NCBI RefSeq assembly: GCF_035083965.1
Contig: NC_089735.1
Coordinates: 8,024,001-8,088,000 of the forward strand
DNA from: Branchiostoma lanceolatum
Lineage: Eukaryota > Chordata > Leptocardii > Amphioxiformes > Branchiostomatidae
DNA length: 64,000 nucleotides
Reading direction: 5' to 3'
This document shows positions 43,501 through 55,470 of this stretch, in pieces (the stretch's first letter is position 1; every line of letters begins with the position of its first letter). The notes under the pieces were generated by a model, which was not told the DNA's origin, made no database searches, and was given only the letters and a program-made list of their open reading frames with translations. The position numbers and the translations under genes were made by a program.

Positions 43501-44112
43501 GATAACTTGACCTTTGTTAGTATATATAAAGCTTTCCATGCATCATAACCTTATTTCCACCATTAGACAAATGTTATGTCAGGTTTTCAGTTAGCCTGCT
43601 ATCCAAACATATCATAGCTCCCGAGTCTCTTCTGTCCTCTCCACAAACAGCGGGACAAAAGAGACTTGGCAGCTATAATGGGTTTGGATACCAGGATAAT
43701 TTTCAATGTGAAGAGTACGTTGCAGTAGAGATATGTACTGTCATGTTCATATTCAAAAATGATTGCAAAGAAATAGGGAAGACGCAGGTAACCAAGCGAT
43801 AGCACCTCTTACCAAACTGTTCTATTTTTCACAAATATCATTCCTATCTTGACTGAATGGTAGTATGTCAAATGAAGACAAACATCAATGTTACCAGCAA
43901 AAAACTACTTATGTCACACACACACAAACTGACATGAAATAATCCAAGTTCCCCTTGAGACAAGGGTATAGTTTTGTAAAAGACAGTAAACTGATTGACA
44001 TTGGTTCCCTGTGTAAGTAAATTCTGTCCAATTATCCCAGGTTAGTTATTGCTATTGAATCTACAGGCAGTGCCTGAGGGCGTGGCAGCAGGGCGCGGCA
44101 GCAGGGGCGTGA
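37578..44112. other. Gene-poor interval between the PH gene and CISD2
   Basis: About 6.5 kb with no motif-bearing frame or paired splice signals that I can support. It contains a foldback at 43592-43697 (TAGCCTGCTATCCAAAC against GGTTTGGATACCAGGATA). The open frames around 41041-41700 show no known domain. A promoter for the PH gene may lie near its left edge. Confidence 0.5.
43592..43697. mobile_element. Foldback MITE, TAGCCTGCTATCC ends
   Basis: Left TAGCCTGCTATCCAAAC and right 'gggtttggataccagg' pair. Inner arms 'gagtctcttctgtcc' and 'gggacaaaagagac' extend the hairpin to most of the element. Confidence 0.65.
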
Positions 44113-46841
44113 CTATACATCCTTCCTCTTCAGCACCAGAGGTCCCACATTATCTCCTGTGTCCTCGTTGTGCTTGGCATGGGAACCATCGCACAGAGGG
44201 AACTACAACACAAAGACATTGTGGAAGCATGAAAAATATAGTCTGTGCAATGCTAGGGTCACATTTCCAAACTGGCGCCTACCGAGCAGTTTGTGGGAAC
44301 AAAAAGTATGATAGAAAAGACAACAGAAGACACAAACAATAAAAAGATTAGTCATCAGCATAATTGTCTCGATATCTTGATAAAAATGTTTATTTCTTTT
44401 GTCAGCAAATTGGCGACAAGTTTGGAAAGGTGACCTCAGTAGAACTCAAAATTTCACTCTTCGGGGCTCTATGGGAGGGCTGCTAGAAGCATGATTCGTT
44501 CATGCTAAACAAAATATCAAGAATGGAACATAACATGTTGCAAAAGTTTGAAAAGAACAACAATCAAGATACGTGGAGAGCCAAAAAGAAAGTACGAGTA
44601 TGAGTCAGACCGAAAGACCCTTTAGTTCCAAGTGAGAGGTGTGGCGTCATCTACAAAATATCATGTGAACAGTGTGGTGAGGCATATGTGGGTGAAACAG
44701 AGAGGTCCCTAGGAGAACGGACTGAGGAACATCAAAAGTCCATAGACTGTAGTGACGGTATATCCGCACTCAGCCAGCATGAACTAAAAACAAAACACAG
44801 AGTCACCAACGGCCCAATCCAGGACATCGTAGAGATCGTAGATTTAGAGTCACGTAATGCTCATAGGAAGATCAAAGAGGCAGTCCACATCCAATTGGAA
44901 CGCGCTGGGATGAACCGTACCGGAGGTTGGGAGCTGCCCAAGTCCTACCTACCCCTGCTCCGCAAGGAGGCGGGGGAGGCAAGAAGATCGTCACAAGTCT
45001 CGGCCTAGTCTCGTGTTCTCGCGAGACTAGGCCACTCCGTGAACAAGACGGACAGGAGTCGTCGAAAATTTGGAGGTGCGTATTTTCGCTACCATTTTCT
45101 AAGTCACTGTTCGAAGAATGTTCTCGTAACTGACGAGTATGAGTATGATCAGGACTGTGGTGGCCAGGACTGGATACCGGTACACTGTACATGTAACTGT
45201 ACCTGTAACTGTACCTGTACCCGTACCTGTAAAATTGTGTGATCAGGTACAGGTAAAAACCTGAATGTCTGCTGCATATGTACAAGTACCTGTACCTGAA
45301 CAAAATAAAACACAAGTGGATACAAATCTTTTTACAATTTTACCCTTCTCAAGGGGGTCTTTAAAGCACTCCTACATCAGCTATGTCCCTGTTTATTTTA
45401 CCATCTGGGCAGGAATATGCAATAAAGACTATTATCATTATTCAATGAGCCAGGAAGGAAGTTTTTTATGGAGTGAAGAAAATTTTTCCTCACCTTCTTA
45501 GACCTCCAGCAGCGGCAGTAGCAGACTTTGTTCCCCAGGTCCTCGATATCCACCATGTTCACAACCTTACTGCTCTCCTTCTGGATACGGCTGGAGAACA
45601 ACAACATTTCAGAAACATTCCAAACAGGAGATCATTTAGACAATGAAGCAGGGCTGTCTCCAAGACCTGTCTCTCCGTTCTGGAAATTTGATTGTTGGGA
45701 CAGAAAAGAATTCCACCCCATCCATCCAATATATCTAAACTTTAGGACATGAAATTTACGTAAAGAAATGAACTGTGTTTTTGTCTGCTTAAAACAACAA
45801 TGATTAATTAACAAGATGGGCTCCTAACAATGAAGCAGGGCTGTCTCCAAGAACTGTCCCTCCGTCCAGGGACAGAAATTTGCTTGTTAGGACAGAAAAA
45901 CATTCCACCCTATCCATTAAAAAAATCTTCACATTGGTACATGAAATTGATGTGTAATGAAATAAAATGTATTTTTGTCAGTTTAGAATTACAGATTTAG
46001 ATATGAAAATTAACAACATGGGCTCTCAAACAATGAGTACAAGGGAGAAAATATTCAAAGCTGGAGACAGCCCTGAAATGAAGGTACTGTACCCCATTGT
46101 GGCTTGTTGTAGAAAACGAGAAACACAAAAGACATCTGGACTCATTGAAGGCTTGTTACCAACCAAAGGAATTTATTCAAACAAGAGAACAAATTTCATA
46201 AATACTAGTAAGAACAGGATCAGACATTCAATGTGTGAACAGCTTGCAACTCTTCTAAATTTTGAAGGATTGCAAGGAAAAGGGAATAAGTTGGAGGTCT
46301 GGGATGTTAGAACTCACAGATTAACCAGCTGGTCCTTCTGGTCTTTCTTGTCCAGGTACGGTTTCACAGACATGTACACCGCCGCCGCCACCGTGCCACT
46401 GAACGCAAACAGGTGCAGCCATTGTCCAGCTAATACAGGACAAAACAAAACACTCTAAAATATTTATAATACTTATTTATTCACGAATCTTTAGAATGGT
46501 CCCCTCAGTTAACATAGTAAATGATTTCCAAGGATGAACTAGTCCATTGGTTATGTCAAGGAGGTTAAAACCGCCTTGTTATGTTGGAATGTCCATGTTG
46601 AGTGGGAGGGGGGCGTGACCTAATCACTTGTGGGAGTAAGGACACAGGTCGAAGGTTGGTTTTGTAACTTCTTTACAGCTAGAAAACGTAAAACGCAAAG
46701 CCCATGCTTTTAGCTGCATTACATAAACAACCCATCAAGGCTACCTGTGAGGTCCAAGAAACCACCGAAGCTGTCCGGGATAGGCACAGAGTTTAGGTAA
46801 TCTGGAACATGCACACGGACAATCTTCGATAAGAACTCCAT
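44113..46841 (-). CDS. CISD2: CDGSH iron-sulfur domain protein 2 (complete, 4 exons)
   Basis: CISD2 (NAF-1, Miner1) is a [2Fe-2S] protein of the ER and mitochondrial outer membranes involved in calcium and iron handling and autophagy control. Exons, 5' to 3': 46745-46841, 46318-46429, 45494-45590 and 44113-44202. They total 396 nt and 131 residues (human CISD2 has 135). The start [10 protein letters not shown] matches the CISD2 N-terminus, although the frame stays open upstream with another ATG at 46950-46952. A membrane segment lies at about 36-54 ([19 protein letters not shown]). The cluster motif is intact: CRCWRSKK, then FPLCDGSH, giving ligands Cys95, Cys97, Cys106 and His110. The domain is split by an intron between the second and third cysteines. 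The end is [11 protein letters not shown] Penelope-like fragment interrupts the last intron and a hAT-like MITE the second. Confidence 0.93.
44250..44430. mobile_element. Decayed copy of the GCTAGGGTCACATTTCC foldback
   Basis: The left end TGCTAGGGTCACATTTCCAA matches the element at 25335. The right side 'ggaaaggtgacctcag' is a degraded inverted partner. Located in the last CISD2 intron. Confidence 0.5.
44594..45008 (+). pseudogene. Penelope-like retroelement 3' fragment (GIY-YIG endonuclease domain)
   Basis: A plus-strand frame reads [17 protein letters not shown], then [17 protein letters not shown]. This is the GIY-YIG nuclease core (VIYKI...YVGET, conserved Arg, EH) with the CxxC just before it, as found at the C-terminus of Penelope-like elements. 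It continues with [15 protein letters not shown], the usual helical end. The upstream reverse transcriptase is absent, so this is a truncated insertion, antisense to CISD2 in its last intron. It stops at 45006-45008 inside a perfect 12-bp hairpin. Confidence 0.75.
45002..45033. repeat. Perfect 12-bp hairpin at the end of the Penelope-like fragment
   Basis: GGCCTAGTCTCG (45002-45013) and CGAGACTAGGCC (45022-45033) pair around an 8-nt loop. The stop codon of the GIY-YIG frame is inside the left arm. Confidence 0.8.
45648..46074. mobile_element. hAT-like MITE with internal partial duplication
   Basis: The left end CAGGGCTGTCTCCAAGACC starts at about 45651. A second left end with the same sequence occurs at about 45836. 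The single right end CTGGAGACAGCCCTG closes at 46074. The flanks CAATGAAG (left) and AAATGAAG (right) agree at 7 of 8 positions, consistent with the 8-bp duplication of hAT elements. Located in CISD2 intron 2. Confidence 0.65.
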
Positions 46842-47501
46842 CTTTGATTTTTTTAGCTCGATCGCCTCGCCAAACTCACGTCCTCTCTCGCGAGATTTCA
46901 TGAAACAGGGAACGAGGGTCGTCCCCTGAGAACGAGAGCACCACAGGCACAAGGTATGAGTGAAAAGTCACCTAGCTGTCTTTGAACTTTTGGAAATAGT
47001 AGACAATATATGCAAGATTCAAGTTTTTCTGTTATTGTTGGCCAAACGTAAGGCAACCTATCCAATAAAAAACAGAAATACTTGAAGGATGCTTAAAAGG
47101 AAGCAAAAATATGGGCAGAAAAGGTCGGAGCCTTTACGGTTTATCAGAAGAGCTTGAGATGAAAGGTCAACAATGGTTCAATTTACGCATTGAACTGAAC
47201 CCCGGAAGTAGTAACATGTCCACAGTACCTAAGACATTGCCTTGGGACTCCGTGCCTTAGCATGTAATTGATGCATTCCTCCCAACAAGAACAACATTGC
47301 CTACAGCGTATATCTATTGAAGTGTGGTAGTATCTCATTTATAAACTGGCCAATATGTTACCTTTTATTGACATAAAGTAACTTAGTAAGCCCCTGAAAA
47401 CTGGGCTGTCTGTTATCTACAGGTGGACGTTGGTGTAGCAAGCATTACCTCGAGACGTTGAAACAACAACCGTTGAGCTGCCACAAGTTGTGACTTAAAA
47501 C
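46842..47501. promoter_or_regulatory. Candidate bidirectional promoter, CISD2 / SLC6-linked exon
   Basis: The CISD2 start (minus) and the first coding exon at 47502 (plus) diverge from a 660-bp interval. The 5' UTRs must lie within it. No TATA element is obvious. The sequence immediately 5' of each start is exon-like, without known repeats. Confidence 0.45.
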
Positions 47502-47566
47502 ATGTCACTGTCTGTTGACGGAACCGTCACGGAAACTTCTCCGCTTGCGCCGGACGAGAACAATGG
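47502..47566 (+). CDS. Short first coding exon, probably the N-terminus of the SLC6 transporter
   Basis: An ATG with good context (AACATGT) and an in-frame TAA two codons upstream opens a 65-nt exon reading MSLSVDGTVTETSPLAPDEN, then N. It ends at AATGG|GTGAGA, a good donor in phase 2. The exon at 57556 has an acceptor (TTCACAG) and begins A-TCG-CCC-AGC-GGT-ATG, which restores frame with GG (giving Gly-Ser-Pro-Ser-Gly-Met). The acidic/polar character suits the cytosolic N-terminus of an SLC6 transporter. The link spans a 10-kb intron and rests on strand, phase and absence of another candidate. Confidence 0.5.
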
Positions 47567-48639
47567 GTGAGAACTGTGTCTTTTAATTACATGTAGCTAC
47601 AAACAACGCTATCACCCTCGATGAGAATGCTTTCATAATCTGAAAGGACCCCCTCCCCCGGTGCACAGACCTCCTGGGTCGGGCTGGCAAACTTTCCCAT
47701 GACTTCTTTGTTGATCAAGTTGAGTTGTTATCCTCGTGGTTCGTGTGTTCTGGCCAAGCTTAATCGGTGCGCAAACCCACTTCAAAGTTAGCCACACACA
47801 AAAAGCCATAGAACAACGGTACCCAGAAGGGATATGCATGCAGTCGGAGTATGAAAATTAAAACTGTGAATTAGGACCAAGGTTGTGTTTATGAGTGAAG
47901 AAAAGGGTGTTGATAGCAATATTTAAGATTAATGTAGCGCCCACGTGGATGTCACATGGTAATAGACAGTCCAGTGTCCCATGAAGTAGTGCACTTTAGT
48001 GGTAGGACTGGTTTATTTGAGCACATGTAGCGTCGGCCATGTGACCTTTACCCTTTATCTTTATGTATGCGTAGCATTTTAGATCAAGGGTACACACGCG
48101 TTAACCGACATGAGTCTGATTTCGGCGGTTCCAGGTGTGCTTGGAAAATGTGTGACTTTAGTAACGGACCGATCCTGGCTATCCCGGAGTTATAGCCTTC
48201 GTTGCAGACTCCTTCCGGCTGTTTTCTTTTTTAAGTTACCGTCTTCTTATGACATTTTTTTCTTATTACTCGCCGAGAATCCTTCTCCCGGGCCAGCCTT
48301 GGCAAGCAATAGGAAGAACCAATAAGAAGCAAACATGTAGCTGTGTTCGTTTGTGTTTGTATTGCATACACCCGGTACCCCACCTCAAGGCGTAACACAT
48401 CAGGTTTGTACTGAAGAATACAAGCTGCATATTCGGACAGATGTACTTGATCCACTCACACCAGGAAGGACCCTTGCTCTTTTTTATAAGTGTGGTGGGA
48501 TCTTTAACCGTGTGAGAGGTGGCTCTCCTCAAACAAGGGACTTCCATTCAGTACCGTCCTATCCGAGGGACGTCCCTAACCGAAGGTAGGTACTCATTTT
48601 CACCTGAGTGGAGCGAGAAAAATCGTATGAAGTGCCTTT

Positions 48640-48740
48640 CCCAGGTGCACAGCGTCAACGGGACAAATTAGGGGACCCAGGATTCGAACCCAGGACCTCT
48701 GGGTTGGGCCAAACACCGCGACGCCAAATGGAAAAAGCAT
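48640..48740 (-). repeat. tRNA-derived SINE fragment
   Basis: On the minus strand 'gtcgcggtgtttggccc' is followed by GGGTTCGAATCCTGGG, an A-box/B-box-like arrangement resembling the modules at 23275-23660. The clover-leaf is incomplete. Confidence 0.5.
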
Positions 48741-49061
48741 GCATTATGCTATTTGATTTTTTTCTAATGTATAAGACTGTCCTAACTGTATAATCATTAA
48801 TAGCACGTAATAGACTTGTCCCACCCAATTGCAAAACAAACAAGTGATGAAAAAAAATGACCGACGCGCCAATGACAATGTTGCCTTGTTTTGAAACTAA
48901 ATAGGAACCAGTAATATAGTAGCCGTTAGTAGAGAGAGAGAGAGAGAGAAAGAAAGAGAGTGGGTGGGTGAGTCAGTGAGTAAGTGAGTGGAAGAGAGGA
49001 AAAGAGAGAGGCATATAACCGTGGAGGGCAGAAAAAGAGTGAGTGAGAGAGAGAGAGACGG

Positions 49062-49062
<1 letters not shown>

Positions 49063-49127
<65 letters not shown>
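49063..49127 (+). repeat. (GAAA)n microsatellite
   Basis: About 16 tandem GAAA units, preceded by GA-rich sequence from 48931. The FFLS-type frames across it are artefacts of this repeat. Confidence 0.95.
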
Positions 49128-50555
49128 TGAGCCATATAACGTAACCGTGGAGAAATGTACGGTCAAACCAGGTTGCCTGGTTGGTAAAGCGACCACCTCC
49201 CCAAAGACAGGTAACCATCTTCTTAAGGCCACCAACTCATTAATTCGACCTCCTATCGGCTTTATGTCGGTCCCTTGAAATTTCCCCATAGATACCTGAG
49301 TTATTCCTTTAATAACCATGAGCAAGATCAATACGGTTTGGGGCGTTACATCACCATTGCCTAACACGACTGCGATTTGCCAACAGGTGGCCACTGCAGT
49401 TACCAACGAAATCCTCGGGAGGGCGGGGCTGTACTGAATCCACATAAACTCGCCACGCCCACCCTCTAACTAAAACATCTGCCCATGGTCCATCTATAAC
49501 GTCGCCGTATTTTTTGTTTTCAAATGCCCGGAGATAAAAGAATTTGCCTATCGAAGATTACAGATACTGACAGCTTCACTCATAAGCAAGCTGTGATGTT
49601 TACTAGGTGCCCTCGATCACCTTGGCCTCCCATGTCAGATCTGGAACTTTGCCAGTTCAATGATTCCCCAGGCTTCTTGTCACAACACAAACAGGTTAGG
49701 CATCAGCGGTGGATCTTTGACATGTCAAGATTTTGTCTCAACTATAGGTGATCAGACAGGTTTTTAGGCGTCCGATTTCAGACAGAAGTGACTCCGTCAC
49801 AGAGCTGCACTGCCGAAGGCTGAAGATCTCTAACTTTGTCTGTCGTCCATTTTGTCTCGCAGGTGGGAATGTATTTACTGTACAGGTTCTAGATCTTTGG
49901 GGTGGAATGAAGGAATGTGTCTTAGTCTGTTGTCTTCAACTCAGTGGTTCGAAAGGCTACGTACGGAGTTCGCTGTAGACTGCATGTGCTACTGTGGCCG
50001 TTAATTCTGCGTATAAAGACTAGAACAGTTTCAACACTTGGTGACAAAGTCTTGCCATCAATGAGTACTGTACTTCGTTTTATTTCAAAAACATCGCGCT
50101 ACGAACTTAAGTTACTAAAATCTTGTTCCCAAATCGGACACAATGTACGTGGCAAGGTGGTGTCCTTGCCCCGGGCGAACTACGCGTACCTGACAATACA
50201 TCGTAGGTAAATGTGCCATATAAACTTAGTTGGTTGGTTTAACTACGACATGATACGCTTTTGTCTGGAGTATTGAACTATAGCGCTGGCCTGGCGGAAA
50301 CTGTCTATCGAGACCACCTCATGGTTATAGCAACCGCTTTTGCTCAGAGGTCGCCTTAGACAGGTTTGATTGTGCACGTGTTGCTGAAGGCAAATAAGTT
50401 GACCCCAGGAGGTGACAAACTGTAAACTCCTATGGACAGCTAACTCCTATGGAATGTTATGTGTCTATTTGGCAAATTTCTACTCTTCCCAGCCGCCTCT
50501 GGAGCCTGGTAGAGGCAGTGGAATAAAGCAAGAAAAGTACCTCCAGCTCCACCTG

Positions 50556-50574
50556 CCCCCCCCCCCCCCCCCCC
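50556..50574 (+). repeat. C homopolymer
   Basis: An uninterrupted run of about 19 C. Length probably variable. Confidence 0.95.
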
Positions 50575-51511
50575 GATCGAAGCCTCTTCTTGGAGAATAC
50601 ATTGTTTCGACCTTGTGAGCAAAATTGCTCCCCTCATCGGGTGACTCCTCCGGCCAATTGCACTGTGTATTCAAAGGATTCGGGTCGGTTTGTTCTACAT
50701 GTAAGTTATATCAGATCATCGGTCCAGTTCACACGGAGTCTATTACACATGTGCAAGAGCCATGATGTAATTTTGGTACAGAAACCATTATTTGAAAAAA
50801 ATATAGGCTAAGGTAATTACAGCCTTAGCTGCATAACCAATGAGACAAGGTGGAACAATGAACCTACAAAGGCTCTAAATATTTCATGGAGGTATGAGGT
50901 CTGCGAACTTTTGTAAGTTTTGTAGTGGACCTCGTATAGACCTTTGTGGTACACCAGATACGGCAGGCATTCAACCAGAAAACGTGTACAAAAAAGACAA
51001 ACTAGTACTGTTTGAGAACCAACACAAATACCGAAATACATGATTATGTAATAGCCTCCACCAGGACTTCCTTCGGGGGGTGAGTGATCGTAAAATTCAG
51101 TAAAAAAAAATGAAAATGACTTAATTGGACAGGAGAGTCAGTCAGTCCACGGTAGGTAAGGTTACACCCCCCCCCCGTCAACTCCCCTGGCAAGTTCTTC
51201 TCACCATTAGCTAGCGTAGTCAATTTGGTAAAGACTAATTATGTAGGCTTAACTAATATGTATGTGTCAGGGCTAAAATTTCATTTGAAAACCGTGCTGA
51301 AAGGCATTTTTGTTTTACGTCACTTGAGTCCAACATTGAGTGAAGTTTGTTTGTTCAGTGACTTTTGACTTTTTGGCTACACCTACCACACATAAAGTAC
51401 ATGCACCAAATGCAGCAAAGTTTGGCAAACATACAAATGTGCAAAGAGACATTTGTCAATTAGGAATTCCCAGCTGATGGAGCATACATGTTTTACGGTA
51501 AGAAGTAAAAG

Positions 51512-51686
51512 CCTCCAAGCAGAGGTTAGGCTCCGGTTGGTTTTTGACGGTTTTGAGGCTTTTTTACCGGGCTTTCGATTCTGTCGGTTTTTTTGTCCGC
51601 CAACCAAACGGAAGAAATTACAAGCCCGACAAAAACGCCTACAAAATGTCCAAAACCAACCGGAGCCTAACCTCTGCTTGGAGAGC
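51512..51686. mobile_element. CTCCAAGCAGA-family foldback, best-preserved long copy
   Basis: CCTCCAAGCAGAGGTTAGG at the left and CCTAACCTCTGCTTGGAG at the right pair. The arms run on through 'ctccggttggttttt' / 'aaaccaaccggag', then 'gggctttcg' / 'aagcccg'. About 175 bp, almost entirely palindromic. Confidence 0.85.
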
Positions 51687-52995
51687 AGTGAAAGCCTATG
51701 TGCGAGGCTAACACAAGAGCTCCTGGCGGGGACCTCGCTCTCCGGGTCACTTGGGTGCTAGGGCCTGTTATTGGTTGATGTATGCGCTGTGACGTCACAG
51801 AAACGTGGGGCGGTTTACTGAGTAACCAAGCCAAGGCAGGGCGACTTGTGAGTTTTGGGGCAGTCAAGGAGGCACGGGGAGAGCACCGCCTAGTCTCTCC
51901 TACTTACCGAACTGTATTGAGCGATAGTTACAGGTATGTAAGATATACACTCACATCTACAGAATCTATGGTGTACTAAATGTAAGGACTGAGCATTGAG
52001 GCTATGCCCTCTGTTGTATGTGAATGGCAAAAACCTAATGGATATTCTGTTACATGGTTTTTCTAATGACTTGTACCCAGATCGAGAGAATCTGTTGTTA
52101 ATCTGCCGATATGATAATACATGATATTTGCAAGGAATTCCTCTCTGTTGGTCTTAAGGCTTAACAGCTGATCCTAATTCTACTGAATAGCGTCAACAAC
52201 GGAATACCAACGGGAAGAGAAAGAACAGTAGGGTGCATATGTCGACCGTTTGTACTAACCGTCTTGGGGGTAGGTCGGGGGTACTTGTGTTTTGACTTTT
52301 GTGTACGTGAGGAGCCACTTTTACACGTACAGCTGGTCTCGAGAAACTGCCGCTGTCCTCAAAGTTACAGTAGTGGTCATTCGATCCAGGAGATTTCTTA
52401 CTATAGGAGCGATACAACTATACACACATGGTAGCGATCGTATTTCTCCGAGTCGCGTCCTTTTCCGAGCTTTCTTCTGTTCGGAACCTTGGCCTCGTTC
52501 TTATACGGGGGTCACGTCAAACTCGGTGTGGTGTGACATGCAAGGTTTCACATTCAAACGGCCCGCAGTCAAGCACATATCCTTTCCTATATCAACAGGT
52601 TGTTGTTGGTACAAAAAACGGACAGGGAACAGTTCGCACCCTTGTTTGAGCCCATGTTGAAACGTTTACTGTGCAAGTGGAAGTCGTTAGTTGCGAACAA
52701 AAGGCATGAGTTTGTTTTCATTATCCCTAAGAATAGTAACCGATGTAGAATTTCGCTTTGTCATACACTGTCACCTCTTCGATTGCAAATTTGATACTGT
52801 CAGTGGCTCTGCGTGTGTGCTTGCGCTTGTGTGAGAGAGAAGCTAGTTTTGTCCACGAAAAGAATTTATCTTAGATCCACAGTGTCTTAGATCTATACGC
52901 TATCTTTCTTGGACCATGTGTGCTATGTATTGTCTTTCAGTGTCAACAGACTATACAGAGATCCTTATCAGACATTCATTTTTCGCCCCCTGATA

Positions 52996-53133
52996 CTGTA
53001 AATGCAAGTGTAATTGTTCGCGGTGGTTTTACGTTCTCGGTTTTCGCGGCGACCGTTTCACCGCGAACTTAAAACCACCGCAAACACTCCATTTTCGCCT
53101 GAGCGCGAAATGGAAACTTAAATGCATTTACAG
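52996..53133. mobile_element. CTGTAAATGC-family MITE, second complete copy
   Basis: Ends CTGTAAATGC / GCATTTACAG with the same internal 'ggcgaccgtttcac' and 'aacttaaaaccaccgc' blocks as 12011-12152. Flanked by TA on the left and TG on the right. Confidence 0.75.
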
Positions 53134-53159
53134 TGCATTGCATCAGCACAGTCAATAGT

Positions 53160-53303
53160 CTCTACCAGACTAACCACGCCAGGAGGGTTTGGCCACCATA
53201 GGTGACATCATTATTGTGGACTGATTCTACTGGCCAAATATTCCAGTTTTTGCCGAATTCTGCGATGCATACGCCCGTAGGAAGGCCTGGTGGAGGCTAA
53301 CAG
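53160..53303. repeat. Dispersed repeat shared with 15590-15782
   Basis: Shorter copy with the same ordered blocks: 'accagactaaccacgccag', 'tggccaaatattcca' and 'ggaaggcctggtggaggcta'. Confidence 0.55.
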
Positions 53304-53541
53304 TCTATGCTACGATCAACAATCTTCAAATAGCCGCTATCATTGTCTATCAGGCTCAGGCTCCAGACGTGGCTGGAAAAAGTAGGAATCGGCCATATAG
53401 AGAACATACCAGAGGAGTTGGCAGGTCGATTATGGATAAATACCGTTTGTAACGCCTGGTATATCATAATATAGCTTGGTAGAGACTCTCCGGCCTGGAG
53501 CCTGGTAGAGGCTAATCTCCGTTCTGAAGCCTGGTAGATGC

Positions 53542-53633
53542 TTATCTCCAAGCAGATGTTGAGGGAAGGTACATCGTTACGTCTGATCCGTTTCTTTCAC
53601 AAACCCGAGGGGGGGACATCTGCTCGGAGATTA
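53542..53633. mobile_element. CTCCAAGCAGA-family MITE, short copy
   Basis: Left TTATCTCCAAGCAGATGTTG and right ACATCTGCTCGGAGATTA are inverted. TTA may be the target duplication here. Confidence 0.7.
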
Positions 53634-54093
53634 ACGATCAAATTGGCAAGCTGGTCGTTTTTTGGTCTCACCAAGGTAGTTCATTGTTGCTGAATAGTTA
53701 TACAGTCTCACGCGCCATTGTTTGGTGGTTTTGCTCTGATTTAATGTTCTGTTGTTGTCGTCGGGTAGACATTGCTGGCGGCGGTAGTAGCACACCGGTC
53801 CCACCCAACGGAAGAATTTGCAATGCTCGCGAAGAGTAGACAACTCAAACTTAAACGTCGACTGTCGCCAGAGGTCACTTCGTGATAACCTCACGCCAAA
53901 ACAATATAAACGCCCCTTTCTGCAAGAATGGTTCGCTTTATCCATGAGTCAGTAGAACCTCAGGCGGGACTTTAAAAATTCCGCAGTAGTTCATTGCACG
54001 ATTTTTACGTTTTTCATCATTTCTAGATTTTGTTTGACTGAATCAAGCAAGTATCGGTAGCATCACAAATTCACAATCTGTCAAAGGGAGTCG

Positions 54094-54115
54094 GTAATCT
54101 CCAAGCAGATGTTAG
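54094..54115 (+). mobile_element. Solo end of the CTCCAAGCAGA family
   Basis: TAATCTCCAAGCAGATGTTA matches the left end of other copies. No right end follows. Confidence 0.6.
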
Positions 54116-55320
54116 TATGAAAATCGAAACGTTTTTTTACCAGTACATGGCACTTTGCTCCAAGAATAGAATAAACGTCGACTTTGCACCTTTAAATCTT
54201 ATGTAATCGGACTGGCTGGCCTAGTGACCGACTGAACTAATTGATAAAGTGAAATGTTTATCGTACAGCGCAAATAATCGCAGACCACATAAGTGGCCAA
54301 GGCGATGTTCAAAGTGGTTGTCACATGAGGTGGAAATGTTGGAATGTTGACATGATGTCATGTTCCTACAGTCTTGAGGTTAGAAACGTGCAACTTATCA
54401 GTCTGAGATGACGCAAGATACAAAAGACATTCGAGAAATACACACCCATTCCCCTACGACACTTCCCTATTCGTCCTTTAGGGACTGCATTCGTCGTGCG
54501 ATCGCAAGCCTTTTTTGGAGGGGGGGCGATAAACAAAAGGACAAAGACAAAGTCATGGCGCACTCAAGTTTACTAAACTTATATCGACGCCTCTACTAAC
54601 ATGAAGCAAAAGGAAAAATGAATTCAAAATGAAGGCCAAATACAAGGATGTACATTACTAAAAGAGGTTAAGACAATGTACAAAAATTGAAATTGAAAGC
54701 GATGAAATTGAAACTGAGGGCATTCTCGTTCATGTGTCACACAAAATGTCTGGTTACGGAAAAGGCTGTTTTAAATCGCTGCCATAGCCTGCTTGAAAAA
54801 TCTACATCAAAACCGTAGAACGGCCTTATTACCAAATACTAAATATTCTACAAGTTCCATTTGTTGCATTTGCGTTTTGACTGACCCATCATTTGAATTA
54901 CCCAAACCAATTTTATAATGACGTCTGACGTTGCATACGAAATGACCCGTGAGTTGACCCCAGGAAGTCCAAGTCTGACACTACTGCGCATGTGCGTACC
55001 GCACTTTGGCATAGCCCCAGAACGACCCTAGCGAACTAGTCTCAAAACAGGCTTCTTTTGGGGGTGAAAAATACGATGCACGGGACTCAACATGCCAAAG
55101 AAGTTGGCTGGCAAATCAGTCAGTAACATTTGGGATCATTCCGGCCAGTTCAACTGATTTTGTTTGGCTATATTGTCTGATATTCGAAAGGCGAGAGAAA
55201 CGGTCAACCATTAAGTCCAATAATCTTTGTGTATATTTCTCATAAACACAATCAAACAAATAGAAACCAAAAAAAGAGATTTCACTGAATTCAGCCCTGT
55301 CAACATACGTGAGACCAGCT

Positions 55321-55470
55321 TGCTCTCCAAGCAGAGGTTGGGTAGGTAGATTGTGCCGTTTTTCTGACTTGCCCCATTTTCGGTGACAGTCGGTTCATCC
55401 ATATGCATAGAAACTGGGCAAATAAGCAGAAGGTCACAATCTTCCGATCCAAACCTCTGCTTGGAGAGTA
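55321..55470. mobile_element. CTCCAAGCAGA-family MITE
   Basis: Ends CTCTCCAAGCAGAGGTTGG and CCAAACCTCTGCTTGGAGAG are inverted around a 110-bp core with little further pairing. Confidence 0.75.

Noticed and set aside
44872..45315. 147-codon minus-strand frame rich in YRYSYRY
   Set aside because: Explained by the 'gtacctgtaact' simple repeat near 45180-45240 and by the antisense of the Penelope-like fragment.
45967..46458. 163-codon plus-strand frame
   Set aside because: It is antisense to CISD2 exon 2 and runs through the hAT-like MITE, with no family motif.
48110..48325. 71-codon frame with LLLAENPSPGP, like the NPGP motif near the start of some LINE ORFs
   Set aside because: The resemblance is short and no endonuclease or reverse transcriptase sequence follows. 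Kept only as a possible fragment in the interval note.
48897..49445. Open frame of 182 codons with long FFLS repeats on the minus strand
   Set aside because: The repeats are translation of the GAAA microsatellite, and the upstream part lacks a domain and overlaps repeat-like sequence.
53631..53945. 104-codon minus-strand frame rich in Cys and Arg
   Set aside because: No recognisable domain or splice partners, and it begins at the edge of a MITE. Not supportable as a gene.
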